Under the pieces are notes generated by a model. It was not told where the DNA came from and did no database searches. It was given only the letters and a program-made list of their open reading frames with translations. From assembly GCA_900544825.1 (NCBI GenBank), contig UQWP01000015.1, positions 1 through 52,997 of the forward strand: a stretch of 52,997 nucleotides of DNA, written 5' to 3'. A program made the translations under genes and the position numbers. Origin of the DNA: an uncultured Prevotella sp. GTDB lineage: Bacteria > Bacteroidota > Bacteroidia > Bacteroidales > Bacteroidaceae. Position 1 is the first letter of the stretch, and every line of letters starts with the position of its first letter. Below are positions 33,879 to 42,183 of this stretch, one piece after another.

Positions 33879-34069
33879 ATTATAATTTTATTATTATGAT
33901 ACTATTATAATGCAAATATAGGAAAGTTTAACCATTTAAGGGTATCTCCTTCTATCAAGTCGAGTATATCTCTTCTAATCAAGTCGGGTATTTCCTTGCT
34001 ATCTGCTACCCCGAAAAATCTTCTTCTTTAGAAGAAGGAAAAAAAACAAGAAAAATAATCCCGAAAATA
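33879..34069. other. Intergenic region with short imperfect repeats
   Basis: No gene is visible. It contains two copies of a roughly 24-bp motif ending TCAAGTCGR (near 33943-33988) with a partial third copy. A small hairpin, CTTCTTC/GAAGAAG, lies near 34022-34040. Confidence 0.4.
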
Positions 34070-34101
34070 TTTGGTGGTTTCAGAATATTGATGTACTTTT
34101 G
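34070..34101 (+). promoter_or_regulatory. Promoter for the 85-residue small protein
   Basis: TTTG at 34070-34073 and TACTTTTG at 34094-34101 match -33 and -7 elements with 20 nt between them. Confidence 0.65.
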
Positions 34102-34103
34102 CA

Positions 34104-34220
34104 CCCGAAATCAAGCATTAAGAGTTGCCCAATTGCGGCACACCAACCGAGTTTCTCATAGAGATAACCACGGTGGTAAAAGAATGTGTAAGTGTTTAAC
34201 AACTTAAAATAATTATCTTT
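34104..34220 (+). promoter_or_regulatory. Structured 5' leader
   Basis: The roughly 115-nt leader has a stem of ACCAACCG (34142-34149) with CGGTGGT (34171-34177), bulging one A. It encloses TCTC/GAGA (34154-34157 with 34161-34164). A TGCC/GGCA hairpin lies just before. There is no terminator. It could be a cis-regulatory RNA element for the next gene. Confidence 0.45.
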
Positions 34221-34478
34221 ATGAATCCAAATTCAGATTTAAAGAACAATGAGAGTGTAATGGCAGTTAATGCCGAGTCTTCAACTGTTGATGCAGGCTA
34301 TGCCGAGTCAAGAATTTCTGAGTATGCAGCCCGTTTTGCCGCATACAGCGATGAGCGTTTGAAGCAGACCGTGGATTACGAGCGAAAGGTTCGTGGTTGG
34401 GGCAGCGAGCGCAGTTACTTCCTCGCCGCTCTGCGAGGAGAATGCGAGAAACGAGGAATTGATTACTGCTGGAAGTAG
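34221..34478 (+). CDS. Small conserved hypothetical protein
   Basis: The 85-residue protein has a disordered N-terminus and a helical C-terminal part, YAARFAAYSDERLKQTVDYE followed by RKVRGWGSERSYFLAALRGE and CEKRGIDYCWK. I have the impression that this pattern (Asp-Glu-Arg-Leu, Tyr-Glu-Arg-Lys-x-Arg-Gly-Trp, Ala-Leu) recurs in small proteins of Bacteroidales, but no function is known to me. It has its own promoter and a structured leader and is monocistronic. Confidence 0.75.
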   Translation: MNPNSDLKNNESVMAVNAESSTVDAGYAESRISEYAARFAAYSDERLKQTVDYERKVRGWGSERSYFLAALRGECEKRGIDYCWK

Positions 34479-34570
34479 GGGAATGTTTCTCTGATATGAA
34501 TCACCCCCCATCTGTGTAAATCTGTGAATTGAAAATCGGCGGCCGAAGGGAAAGCCAAATCTGTGGGAGC

Positions 34571-35425
34571 TTATGACTTGAATTCCTCGATGAAGGGTTG
34601 CAGGTTTCCACCTCTTGGCGAGTTATGGTCTTCAAGGATGGCGAAGGCGATGAGCTTGTACTTGTCCTTGAACTCCTTCTCGTCGATGACTTCGTGAAAC
34701 AGTCTTGCGATATGTTTCGGAGGATTATGGAAGGCACCGCAACCGAATGCTCCGAGCACGATGCTGTCGTGTCCGTTCTGCAGACCGATACGCAGCATCG
34801 TCCTCATTTTGTTCTTTGTCAATGCGGCGTCTTCTTCACAGATGTTTCCATCTCTATCTAAATCAGGATGATTGATGGCTGCTACTGCCACGAACGACAT
34901 ATAATAAGGAGTATCGAGCAAGGCAAAGTCATCCTTGGCTCCAGTCCTGAACACGGTAGCGTCTGGCACATAGATGCCTCCGAATCTTACAGGCATCGGA
35001 TATTGGAACCTGCTTTTCTCCAGTCCGTAATCCTCGGCGTATTCTGCATAGCGATACATCGAGAGAAAGAGGTTGGTGCTGCGGAAGAGGCTCTCTTCCT
35101 GTGCCCGGCTTCCGTTCTTCACGCCACCGCCCGGGTTGCGACGGCTTGCCAGGTTGAGAACCACGGGATTATATCCTTCTTGCTGCAACTGATGACCGCA
35201 ATGGATGCTGTCGTCATTCTTCACAATAATCTTTGTGGAGCCTTCAGCAAGGGTAGGTATGTTTGAAGCATCCTGTGGCTTGGTATAGAATCTGCTTCCC
35301 TTCAGCATCTTCGTGTTGTCGAGCAGTTTCACTTCCTCCCCATTCTCAGAGGTGTAATGTCCCTCCAGTACAATATCTATAGTTTGCTGATACACGTCAG
35401 CCAGTTGTCTTCTGTCGTTTATCAT
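34571..35425 (-). CDS. Bacterial-type poly(ADP-ribose) glycohydrolase (TIGR02452 family)
   Basis: The 284-residue macrodomain-like protein has the PARG signature GGG-x(6-8)-QEE: NPGGGVKNGSRAQEESLFR with GGG at about 99-101 and QEE at 109-111, including the catalytic Glu pair. VVLNLASRRNPGGG precedes it, and later VLGAFGCGAFHNPP matches the macrodomain phosphate loop. Such enzymes remove ADP-ribose polymers or oligomers from proteins or nucleic acids. No ADP-ribosyltransferase is visible nearby. The neighbourhood is defence-like, so a role in reversing or countering ADP-ribosylation is possible but unproven. Confidence 0.88.
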   Translation of the reverse strand: MINDRRQLADVYQQTIDIVLEGHYTSENGEEVKLLDNTKMLKGSRFYTKPQDASNIPTLAEGSTKIIVKNDDSIHCGHQLQQEGYNPVVLNLASRRNPGGGVKNGSRAQEESLFRSTNLFLSMYRYAEYAEDYGLEKSRFQYPMPVRFGGIYVPDATVFRTGAKDDFALLDTPYYMSFVAVAAINHPDLDRDGNICEEDAALTKNKMRTMLRIGLQNGHDSIVLGAFGCGAFHNPPKHIARLFHEVIDEKEFKDKYKLIAFAILEDHNSPRGGNLQPFIEEFKS

Positions 35426-35475
35426 GATTTCTTCTGTTTATTTTGTTCGTACTGCTAAAAATCCATTCTTTCAGG

Positions 35476-35507
35476 CAAAATTACAAGTTTTCTTTGTATT
35501 CTCCAAA
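35476..35507 (-). promoter_or_regulatory. Promoter of the PARG-like gene
   Basis: On the minus strand TAATTTTG (35483-35476) is preceded at 20 nt by TTTG (35507-35504), both exact consensus matches. The start codon is about 50 nt downstream. Confidence 0.7.
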
Positions 35508-35639
35508 CTTTTATATAAAAAATGTGTATTTGTTCTATTAATAATACATATAGCAAGAGATTTGCTAAGAGTTGTTTATAGAACTTAACAAGATTCTATA
35601 AGGCTTTCCAAAACATTTTCCAATCACCGATTGGAAAAA

Positions 35640-35817
35640 ATGAGCTTCAATTTGCATATCTGATGGTCGAGAAGTGATAGTTCCGATATCCATATTTCCC
35701 GATATTAAGAGTCTGAGCAAGAAGCAGAGAGAGGATTATATGATTATGGATGACCAGTATTTCTCCTTTGATGCTTCAAGTAAAATTTACTCGATAAAAG
35801 ATATTTTGAGGTATTAA
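35640..35817 (+). pseudogene. Remnant of a DUF2442 gene
   Basis: An open frame at 35644-35817 reads ISDGREVIVPISIFPDIKSL, then SKKQREDYMIMDDQYFSFDA and ends IYSIKDILRY. This matches the DUF2442 pattern of Ser-Asp-Gly-Arg, Val-Pro, Phe-Pro, Gln-Arg, and a C-terminal helix. It lacks a start in frame; an ATG at 35640 (MSFNLH) is in another frame and would join only by a one-base shift near 35658. DUF2442 genes often sit beside DUF4160 genes as a toxin-antitoxin-like pair, but no DUF4160 is seen here. I judge it a decayed remnant. Confidence 0.5.
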
Positions 35818-35841
35818 GTTGCATATTTCATTTATTTTTTG

Positions 35842-35849
35842 TAACTTTG
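35842..35849 (+). promoter_or_regulatory. -7 box upstream of the structured RNA and R-M-like cassette
   Basis: TAACTTTG matches TAnnTTTG. Its transcript would begin near 35854, just before a hairpin at 35857-35890 (AAGGG/CCCTT around GTTGCC/GGCGGC). That gives a 420-nt leader before the helicase gene. Confidence 0.55.
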
Positions 35850-35990
35850 CCCTCGAAAGGGGAAAGGTTGCCGAAGGCGGCTGATCCCTTGTAACATAAT
35901 GTTGAACAAATAAAATTGAATAATAAGAAACAGAAAGAATAAACTTTAGACATATAATATAATAATATACAAGCGTTTACGATTATTTGG

Positions 35991-36230
35991 AGTCTCTTGA
36001 AATTTGGCGATTGAAAAAAGACTGTACATTGTAAATATAAGTGAATGCTCACGCTCATAAGGCGTGAGCTAAACTTATCTATGTACAGCAGGTTACGCCA
36101 AATACCTTAGAGACTGATAAGTGAGGCTTACGCCTTTCTTATATAGTTTCGCCAACAAGGTATTTGTCTCTTCTGCATTGTTTTAGTAAGCCTGGAAGTT
36201 TGCCAAAGCATAGCAAAAGTGTGACCTGCT
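35991..36230 (+). ncRNA. Structured RNA of unknown class upstream of the R-M-like cassette
   Basis: Fold A has five nested stems: AGTCTCT/AGAGACT (35991/36109), ATTTGGCG/CGCCAAAT (36002/36096), CTGTACAT/ATGTACAG (36022/36081), ATAAGT/ACTTAT (36037/36073) and GCTCACGC/GCGTGAGC (36047/36062). Fold B uses AGCAGGTTAC/GTGACCTGCT (36087/36221) and CAAATACCTT/AAGGTATTTG (36099/36157), around ATAAG/CTTAT and AGGC/GCCT. The folds share 36096-36108, so they exclude each other or form pseudoknots. No coding frame fits. It does not resemble RNase P, tmRNA, SRP RNA or a group II intron core as I know them. A further hairpin (36248-36269) ends just before the helicase ATG. Confidence 0.7.
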
Positions 36231-36272
36231 AATTCCGATAAAGTTTACGCTCATAATCCCTTATAAGCGACG

Positions 36273-39173
36273 ATGAAACAGGAAATCCCTTATTCATCTG
36301 CGCAGCTCTTGTATTATGCTTGGCAGTTGTCACGTAATAGGGGCGGTGCAGATGATGATAAGTTGACGGGTGTCTTGTCGGAGGCACGTGTCGATCTGAA
36401 CCCCCATCAGGTGATGGCGGCTCTTTTTGCATTCCAATCTCCTTTCTCCAAAGGTGTTATCCTTGCCGACGAGGTGGGATTGGGAAAAACGATAGAGGCT
36501 GGTATTGTTATCAGCCAGTTTTGGGCTGAACGTAAGCGTCGTATCCTCATCGTTGCCCCAGCTACCCTCCGCCGACAGTGGAGCATGGAGCTGGAGGAAA
36601 AGTTCTTTCTGGATTCTTTTATTCTCGAAAAGAAAAAGGGGATTTCTTTAGACCATCTTTCCGATGGCAAGCAAATCTATATCTGCTCTTATCAGTTTGC
36701 TTCCAGACAAGCCGAAATCTTGTCGCGCACTCATTGGGACCTGGTGGTTTATGATGAGGCTCATAAACTGCGTAACGTTTATAAGTCAACCCCTTCGATG
36801 GCTTCCCGGCTGAAATCAGCTTTTTCTGATAGTCATAAACTCCTCCTTACCGCCACTCCGCTCCAGAACAACATTGAGGAATTGTATGGTCTGGTAAGTA
36901 TCATCGATGACCATTACTTTGGTGACTTGAAGAGTTTCAAGGCTCAGTATTGCTATAGTAACAAAAACGATGATATTGCTTTTGGAGATCTTCGCAAGCG
37001 TCTTCGCCCCATCGTGCATCGCACGCTTCGCAAACAGGTAACGGAGTATGTAAAATATACTTCCCGTATCCCGATGGCGCAGGAATATTATCCTGCCGTT
37101 GAAGAGCAGAAACTCTATAATCAAATCAGCGAGTATCTTCGCCGTGATGATTCTTACGGATTGCCAACCAGTCAACGCCAGTTGATTACGCTGATATTCC
37201 GCAAACTCATGTCTTCATCAACCTTTGCCATCGGCTATACGCTCAAAACACTTATCGACCGTTTGCAGACCAAGATTGCTCCATATTCTGCCGATAAACA
37301 GCAGGGCTGGTATGGAGAAGATGGAGAAATAGCCATGGTTGCCGAGGATATGCTGGGCGATGATTGGGATGAATGGAATGAGCAGGATGAGAACGGACAG
37401 GAAGGAGAAATCCTTACTCCCGATGAGATAGAAGGTATCAAGGATGAAATCAAGGAACTTCAACGTCTATATGATCTTGCCAATGGCATCAGTAGCAATA
37501 AAAAAGGTGATTGCCTCTTGTCGGCACTCCATACCGGATTTCGGAAGATGGAAGAGTTGGGAGCCAACCGCAAAGCTTTGATATTCACGGAAAGTACCCG
37601 TACCCAGCTCTATCTGAAACAGCTTTTAGAGGAGAATGGTTATATGGGCAAGATAGTACTCTTCAATGGTTCCAACAACGATGAAACTTCCCTGAAGATA
37701 TATAAGGCATGGAAAGAGCGGAATATAAGTATATCAGCCTTTACCCCTTCTTTGTCGGCAAACAAGCGTCAGGCTATTGTAGATTATTTCAGAGACGAAG
37801 CCGAAATCATGATTGCTACCGAGGCGGCATCCGAAGGTATCAACCTTCAGTTTTGTTCGCTTATCGTGAATTATGATTTGCCGTGGAATCCTCAAAGGGT
37901 TGAACAGCGTATAGGTAGATGCCATCGTTATGGACAGAAGAATGATGTTGTGGTTTTCAACTTCATCAACAAGGCAAATGCAGCTGATGTGCGTGTGTTC
38001 CAACTGCTTTCTGAGAAATTCCATCTCTTTGATGGTGTCTTCGGTTCGAGTGATGAGGTGTTGGGTAGCATCGAGTCGGGTGTTGACTTCGAGAAGCGGA
38101 TGCTCAACATCTATCAGCTGTGCCGTACTCCTGAAGAAATCAATGCAGCCTTCGACCAGATTCAGCAAGAGATGGATGCAAGTATCAAGGCAACGATGCA
38201 AGATACCCGCAAGCAACTGCTTGAAAACTTTGATGAGGATGTGGTGGGTCTGTTGAAGATTCGCCAAGGCAAGGATATGGGAAATCTGAATAAGTTCCAT
38301 CGCTGGCTTTGGTCGATAACCATTGCTACGCTTGGTAAGGAGAATGTAGAAGTGGCAGATGAAACCAATCTTGTCTTTCGCTTGAAGCACAATCCTTATC
38401 CTGATGTGGCAGCAGAATGTGGTATGTATCAGATAACTACGCTGCAATCGCAATACATCAATTATCGTTTGTCGCATCCTTTGGCTCAAAAGGTCATTGC
38501 CTTGTGTAAGCAAAATGAGCAAAGTCTGCAGAATCTCCTCTTCGATTATAGCCTATACCGTTATAAGGTAGCAGATATTGAACAATGTGCTTATGAAAGT
38601 GGATGGCTTCAGGCTCATCTTGTTTCTTTTATATCCGAAGGACAGCAGGAACAGCACATTGTGCTGACGGCACTTGCGGAAGATGGAACGGCTTTAGGTC
38701 AGGAGTTTGCTGAAAAACTATTGAATGTACCATCGGTAGTTACAGGAAATGCTTATGTGCAGGAGAAAGCAAACCAGAAGCTGGCTTCCCTGTACGATAA
38801 CCGGCGAGCAGCCTTGACCGTTCAGATAGAAGAACGAAACAAGGCTTTGCTTGATGCTGAAATCCAGCATATCGAGAAATGGGCAGAAGACCAGCAGCTC
38901 ACTTTGGAGAATGAACTGAAAGACATCAAGGCAAAAATCAAGGAGAAGAAAAGACTTTTGGGTCGTTCGGAGAATGCACAGCAAACATTGACCCTGGAAA
39001 AGGATTTGAATACCCTTACTCGCCAGCAGAAGCGTAAGCGAGCCGAAATCTTTAATCTGGAAGATGAGATAGAGGAGAAGCGAGACGGAATGATAGACAA
39101 AGTGAAGGCTTTTATCCAGCAGCATATTACGGAAGAAGAACTCTTCTGTGTGCATTGGACTTTAAAGAAATGA
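36273..39173 (+). CDS. SNF2-type helicase of an R-M-like cassette
   Basis: The 966-residue protein is a superfamily 2 ATPase of the SNF2/RapA kind. Walker A is GVILADEVGLGKTIEAG (about 61-77), the DEAH box is VVYDEAHKLRN (about 158-168), motif III is LLTATPLQNN. The C-terminal lobe has ALIFTESTRTQ, EAASEGINLQF and RVEQRIGRCHRYGQ (motif VI). A long coiled-coil region covers about 845-945. It is the first gene of a cassette with a Mod-like methyltransferase (35 nt downstream) and a Res-like helicase-nuclease. Related helicases occur in DISARM-like and other defence islands. Confidence 0.88.
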   Translation: MKQEIPYSSAQLLYYAWQLSRNRGGADDDKLTGVLSEARVDLNPHQVMAALFAFQSPFSKGVILADEVGLGKTIEAGIVISQFWAERKRRILIVAPATLRRQWSMELEEKFFLDSFILEKKKGISLDHLSDGKQIYICSYQFASRQAEILSRTHWDLVVYDEAHKLRNVYKSTPSMASRLKSAFSDSHKLLLTATPLQNNIEELYGLVSIIDDHYFGDLKSFKAQYCYSNKNDDIAFGDLRKRLRPIVHRTLRKQVTEYVKYTSRIPMAQEYYPAVEEQKLYNQISEYLRRDDSYGLPTSQRQLITLIFRKLMSSSTFAIGYTLKTLIDRLQTKIAPYSADKQQGWYGEDGEIAMVAEDMLGDDWDEWNEQDENGQEGEILTPDEIEGIKDEIKELQRLYDLANGISSNKKGDCLLSALHTGFRKMEELGANRKALIFTESTRTQLYLKQLLEENGYMGKIVLFNGSNNDETSLKIYKAWKERNISISAFTPSLSANKRQAIVDYFRDEAEIMIATEAASEGINLQFCSLIVNYDLPWNPQRVEQRIGRCHRYGQKNDVVVFNFINKANAADVRVFQLLSEKFHLFDGVFGSSDEVLGSIESGVDFEKRMLNIYQLCRTPEEINAAFDQIQQEMDASIKATMQDTRKQLLENFDEDVVGLLKIRQGKDMGNLNKFHRWLWSITIATLGKENVEVADETNLVFRLKHNPYPDVAAECGMYQITTLQSQYINYRLSHPLAQKVIALCKQNEQSLQNLLFDYSLYRYKVADIEQCAYESGWLQAHLVSFISEGQQEQHIVLTALAEDGTALGQEFAEKLLNVPSVVTGNAYVQEKANQKLASLYDNRRAALTVQIEERNKALLDAEIQHIEKWAEDQQLTLENELKDIKAKIKEKKRLLGRSENAQQTLTLEKDLNTLTRQQKRKRAEIFNLEDEIEEKRDGMIDKVKAFIQQHITEEELFCVHWTLKK

Positions 39174-39208
39174 AACGGAATCAAAGCAAGATAATATAAA
39201 TATAAACA

Positions 39209-42175
39209 ATGACACAATACGAACAGAAATTTAGAGATATACTTGCAGAAATACTGCAACTCGACCAAGCCGAACTCGACTTTGGTATATATCGCATCAT
39301 GAATCAGAAGCGTAAGGATATTGAGGCGTTCTTGAACAATCGCCTTGTTCCTGAAGTTACTAAGATTTTGAAGGCTCAAACTGCTGCAGGAACGGATATT
39401 TCTGCCATGGAGAATGAGGTGTTTTCTCATTTGGCTAAATTCTTTAGCCGTTATTATGAGGGTGGCGATTTTATCTCTAAACGTCGCTATAAGGACGATG
39501 CCTATGCTATTCCTTATAGCGGTGAGGAAGTGAAGTTGTATTGGGCAAATGCCGACCAGTATTACATCAAGACTTCTGAGTATTTCAAGAATTACTTGTT
39601 CGTGTTGCCAACCAGTCGTCGTAAGGTACACTTTGTTCTTCGTGATGCGGATACGGAGCAGAACAACAACAAGGCTGCCAACAATATGGAGCGCCGTTTC
39701 CAACTTTGTGAAGAGGATTGTATAGCAGAGGAAGATGATGAGCTAAACATCTTCTTTACTTATGAGTTGATGCCGAAGACTACCAAGCAGGATGCACTTG
39801 TCAAGGATGCTGAGGCTAAGATTATTTCCTTGTTTGCAGAAGGAAAATATGCAGACTTTGCGGAGTTGGTTAATGAAAAGGTGCCAACAGAAAAGAATAA
39901 GGAACGCACTTTGCTGATGAAGCATCTGCAAGACTATACTGCAAAGAACAACTTTGATTATTTCATCCACAAAGACCTGGGCGGTTTCCTTCGTAGAGAA
40001 CTTGATTTCTATGTCAAAAACGAGGTGATGTTTTTGGATGATTTGGATGCCACTCATATCATGGAGCATTTGGCACAAGTGAAAGCCATCAAGCTGGTAG
40101 GAGAGAAGATTATCACCTTCCTTGCCCAGCTCGAAGATTTCCAAAAGAAGTTGTGGCTCAAGAAAAAGTTTGTAGTCGGTTGTGATTATTGTATCACGCT
40201 CGACCGCATTCCTCGTACCCTTTACTCTGAGATTATAGCCAATGATGCCCAAAGAAAAGAATGGGTTCGCCTCTTTGCCATCGATGAAATCAAAGGGGAT
40301 ATGATGACCGAGGGCTATAGTGAGCCATTAACAGAAAAGTTCCTGGAAGACAATCCTTTCCTTGTGCTTGACACCAAGTTCTTTAGTGCCGAGTTCAAGC
40401 ATAAACTCGTGGGGAGCATGGAGAAAGTGGATGAGGAGTGTAATGGATTGCTGATAAATAGTGAGAATTTCCAGGCTTTGGAACTGTTGCAGGAGAAGTT
40501 TCGTGAGACAGTGAAATGTGTTTATATTGATCCGCCTTATAATACAGGAAAAAATGATTTCTTTTACAAAGACAGTTTTCAGCATTCTAGCTGGTTAACA
40601 ATGATGAATGAAAGATTGTCTTTAGTTAGGTCATATATATCAGAAAAAGGAGTCTTCTTGATGAATATGGACGAGCATGAAATCTCTGATGCAGAATTAT
40701 TAATCTCTGATGTTTTTGGAAAAGATAATGATTTAGGAACAATTGTATGGGATAAGCGCAATCCTAAAGGAGACTCTAAAGGAATTGCTTATCAGCATGA
40801 GTATATTCTCGCATATGCTAAAAATGGAGCAGCTTTAGTAGAGAGTTGTAAGGTTCAGCGACCAAAGCGTAATGCTGAACTTATATTAAATAAAGCGCAT
40901 CAACTTTTTGGGAAGATTAAGCCAAATAACACAGCTGATGATGCATATACATTATCCCAAGCTAATCAGGATTTTGTAAAATGGATAAATAGCCAAATAG
41001 GTTTTAGCGGAGGTGAAAAAGCGTATAATATGATAGATAGTAAAGGTGAGCCTTATCAGTCTGTTTCTATGTCTTGGCCAAACAAGAAAAAAGCTCCAGA
41101 TGAGTATTTTATACCTCTGATTCATCCGAAGACACTAAAACCATGTCCTGTTCCTGCAAGGGGATGGAGAAATCCACCTGCAACAATGAGTGCTTTATTA
41201 GAAGCTAATATGATAATATTTGGCCCAGATGAAACTACACAACCACGACGTAAATATCTACTTCGTGAGAATATGTATGAGAATATTCCTTCTTTGGCTT
41301 ATAATGGTGGCTCAGATACAGAAATGCTTCATAATATGGATATCCCTTTTGATACTCCAAAGGTAACAGACTTAGGAAGAGAACATATTGGTTCGTTTAC
41401 AGAAAAAAACTCTATAATTCTTGATTTCTTTGCAGGTTCAGGAACGTACGGACATTCTGTTCTGAAATTAAATAAAGAAGATAAAGGTAATAGAAAATAT
41501 ATCCTTTGTGAAATGGCAGAGTATTTTAAAACATCAACCAAGCCTCGCATGGAAAAAGTAATCTATTCCGAGGATTGGAAGAATGGCAAGCCTGTTTCCC
41601 GCAAAGGCATTTCTCAATGCTTCAAGTACATCCGTTTGGAGCAATACGAGGATACATTGAATAACTTGCAGCCAAAGAATCAGCGACTCGACTTCGATAA
41701 CGAGAATGGCAAGGGAGATTTCGAGGAAACCTATTTCCTCCGTTATATGCTCGATACAGAAACCAAGGGAGATCTCTTCAACCTGGAATGGTTTAAGAAT
41801 CCGTTTGCCATGTCTATCAAGACAACCAAGGATAATGAGTTGGTAGATACCCATGTTGATATGGTGGAAACCTTCAACTACCTTATCGGTCTGAATGTAG
41901 AGACGCTCCGTTATCCTAAGGATGGCTACTGTGTGGTGGAAGGAACTACCCATATCGGCAATGAGCGAACCCTCGTGATTTGGAGAAACTGCAACAAGGT
42001 GAGCAACGAAGACTTGAATGAATTCTTCCGAAAGCAAGCCTACTGCACCACAGACTCAGAGTTCGATAAGATTTATGTAAATGGTGATAATACATTACCG
42101 AATATCAAGACGGATGAGGAGCATTGGAAAGTAGTACTCATTGAGGAAGAATTTAAGAAGAGAATGTTTGAATAG
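39209..42175 (+). CDS. Type III-like adenine-N6 DNA methyltransferase (Mod)
   Basis: The 988-residue enzyme has the catalytic motif IV CVYIDPPYNTGKNDF (DPPY at 441-444) and the SAM-binding motif I ILDFFAGSGTYGHSV (FAGSGT at about 741-746), the motif order of beta-class N6 methyltransferases. The roughly 300 residues between them form the target-recognition region. An unusually long N-terminal domain (1-430) contains no obvious motif. Codons and GC change sharply between about 40520 and 41540, suggesting replacement of the catalytic/recognition part. It lies 8 nt before the Res-like gene. Confidence 0.9.
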   Translation: MTQYEQKFRDILAEILQLDQAELDFGIYRIMNQKRKDIEAFLNNRLVPEVTKILKAQTAAGTDISAMENEVFSHLAKFFSRYYEGGDFISKRRYKDDAYAIPYSGEEVKLYWANADQYYIKTSEYFKNYLFVLPTSRRKVHFVLRDADTEQNNNKAANNMERRFQLCEEDCIAEEDDELNIFFTYELMPKTTKQDALVKDAEAKIISLFAEGKYADFAELVNEKVPTEKNKERTLLMKHLQDYTAKNNFDYFIHKDLGGFLRRELDFYVKNEVMFLDDLDATHIMEHLAQVKAIKLVGEKIITFLAQLEDFQKKLWLKKKFVVGCDYCITLDRIPRTLYSEIIANDAQRKEWVRLFAIDEIKGDMMTEGYSEPLTEKFLEDNPFLVLDTKFFSAEFKHKLVGSMEKVDEECNGLLINSENFQALELLQEKFRETVKCVYIDPPYNTGKNDFFYKDSFQHSSWLTMMNERLSLVRSYISEKGVFLMNMDEHEISDAELLISDVFGKDNDLGTIVWDKRNPKGDSKGIAYQHEYILAYAKNGAALVESCKVQRPKRNAELILNKAHQLFGKIKPNNTADDAYTLSQANQDFVKWINSQIGFSGGEKAYNMIDSKGEPYQSVSMSWPNKKKAPDEYFIPLIHPKTLKPCPVPARGWRNPPATMSALLEANMIIFGPDETTQPRRKYLLRENMYENIPSLAYNGGSDTEMLHNMDIPFDTPKVTDLGREHIGSFTEKNSIILDFFAGSGTYGHSVLKLNKEDKGNRKYILCEMAEYFKTSTKPRMEKVIYSEDWKNGKPVSRKGISQCFKYIRLEQYEDTLNNLQPKNQRLDFDNENGKGDFEETYFLRYMLDTETKGDLFNLEWFKNPFAMSIKTTKDNELVDTHVDMVETFNYLIGLNVETLRYPKDGYCVVEGTTHIGNERTLVIWRNCNKVSNEDLNEFFRKQAYCTTDSEFDKIYVNGDNTLPNIKTDEEHWKVVLIEEEFKKRMFE

Positions 42176-42183
42176 GTCTTATT

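Noticed and set aside
34571..35425. Toxin-antitoxin pair made of the small 85-residue protein and the PARG-like protein
   Set aside because: The genes converge and have separate promoters, so they do not form an operon.
35828..36058. Minus-strand open frame of 76 codons
   Set aside because: It overlaps the promoter and structured RNA, its composition is that of AT-rich non-coding DNA, and no motif is seen.
35991..36230. tmRNA, RNase P RNA, SRP RNA or group II intron core
   Set aside because: None of their conserved core sequences (for example a domain V hairpin or a GAGGAAAGTC-type segment) is seen.
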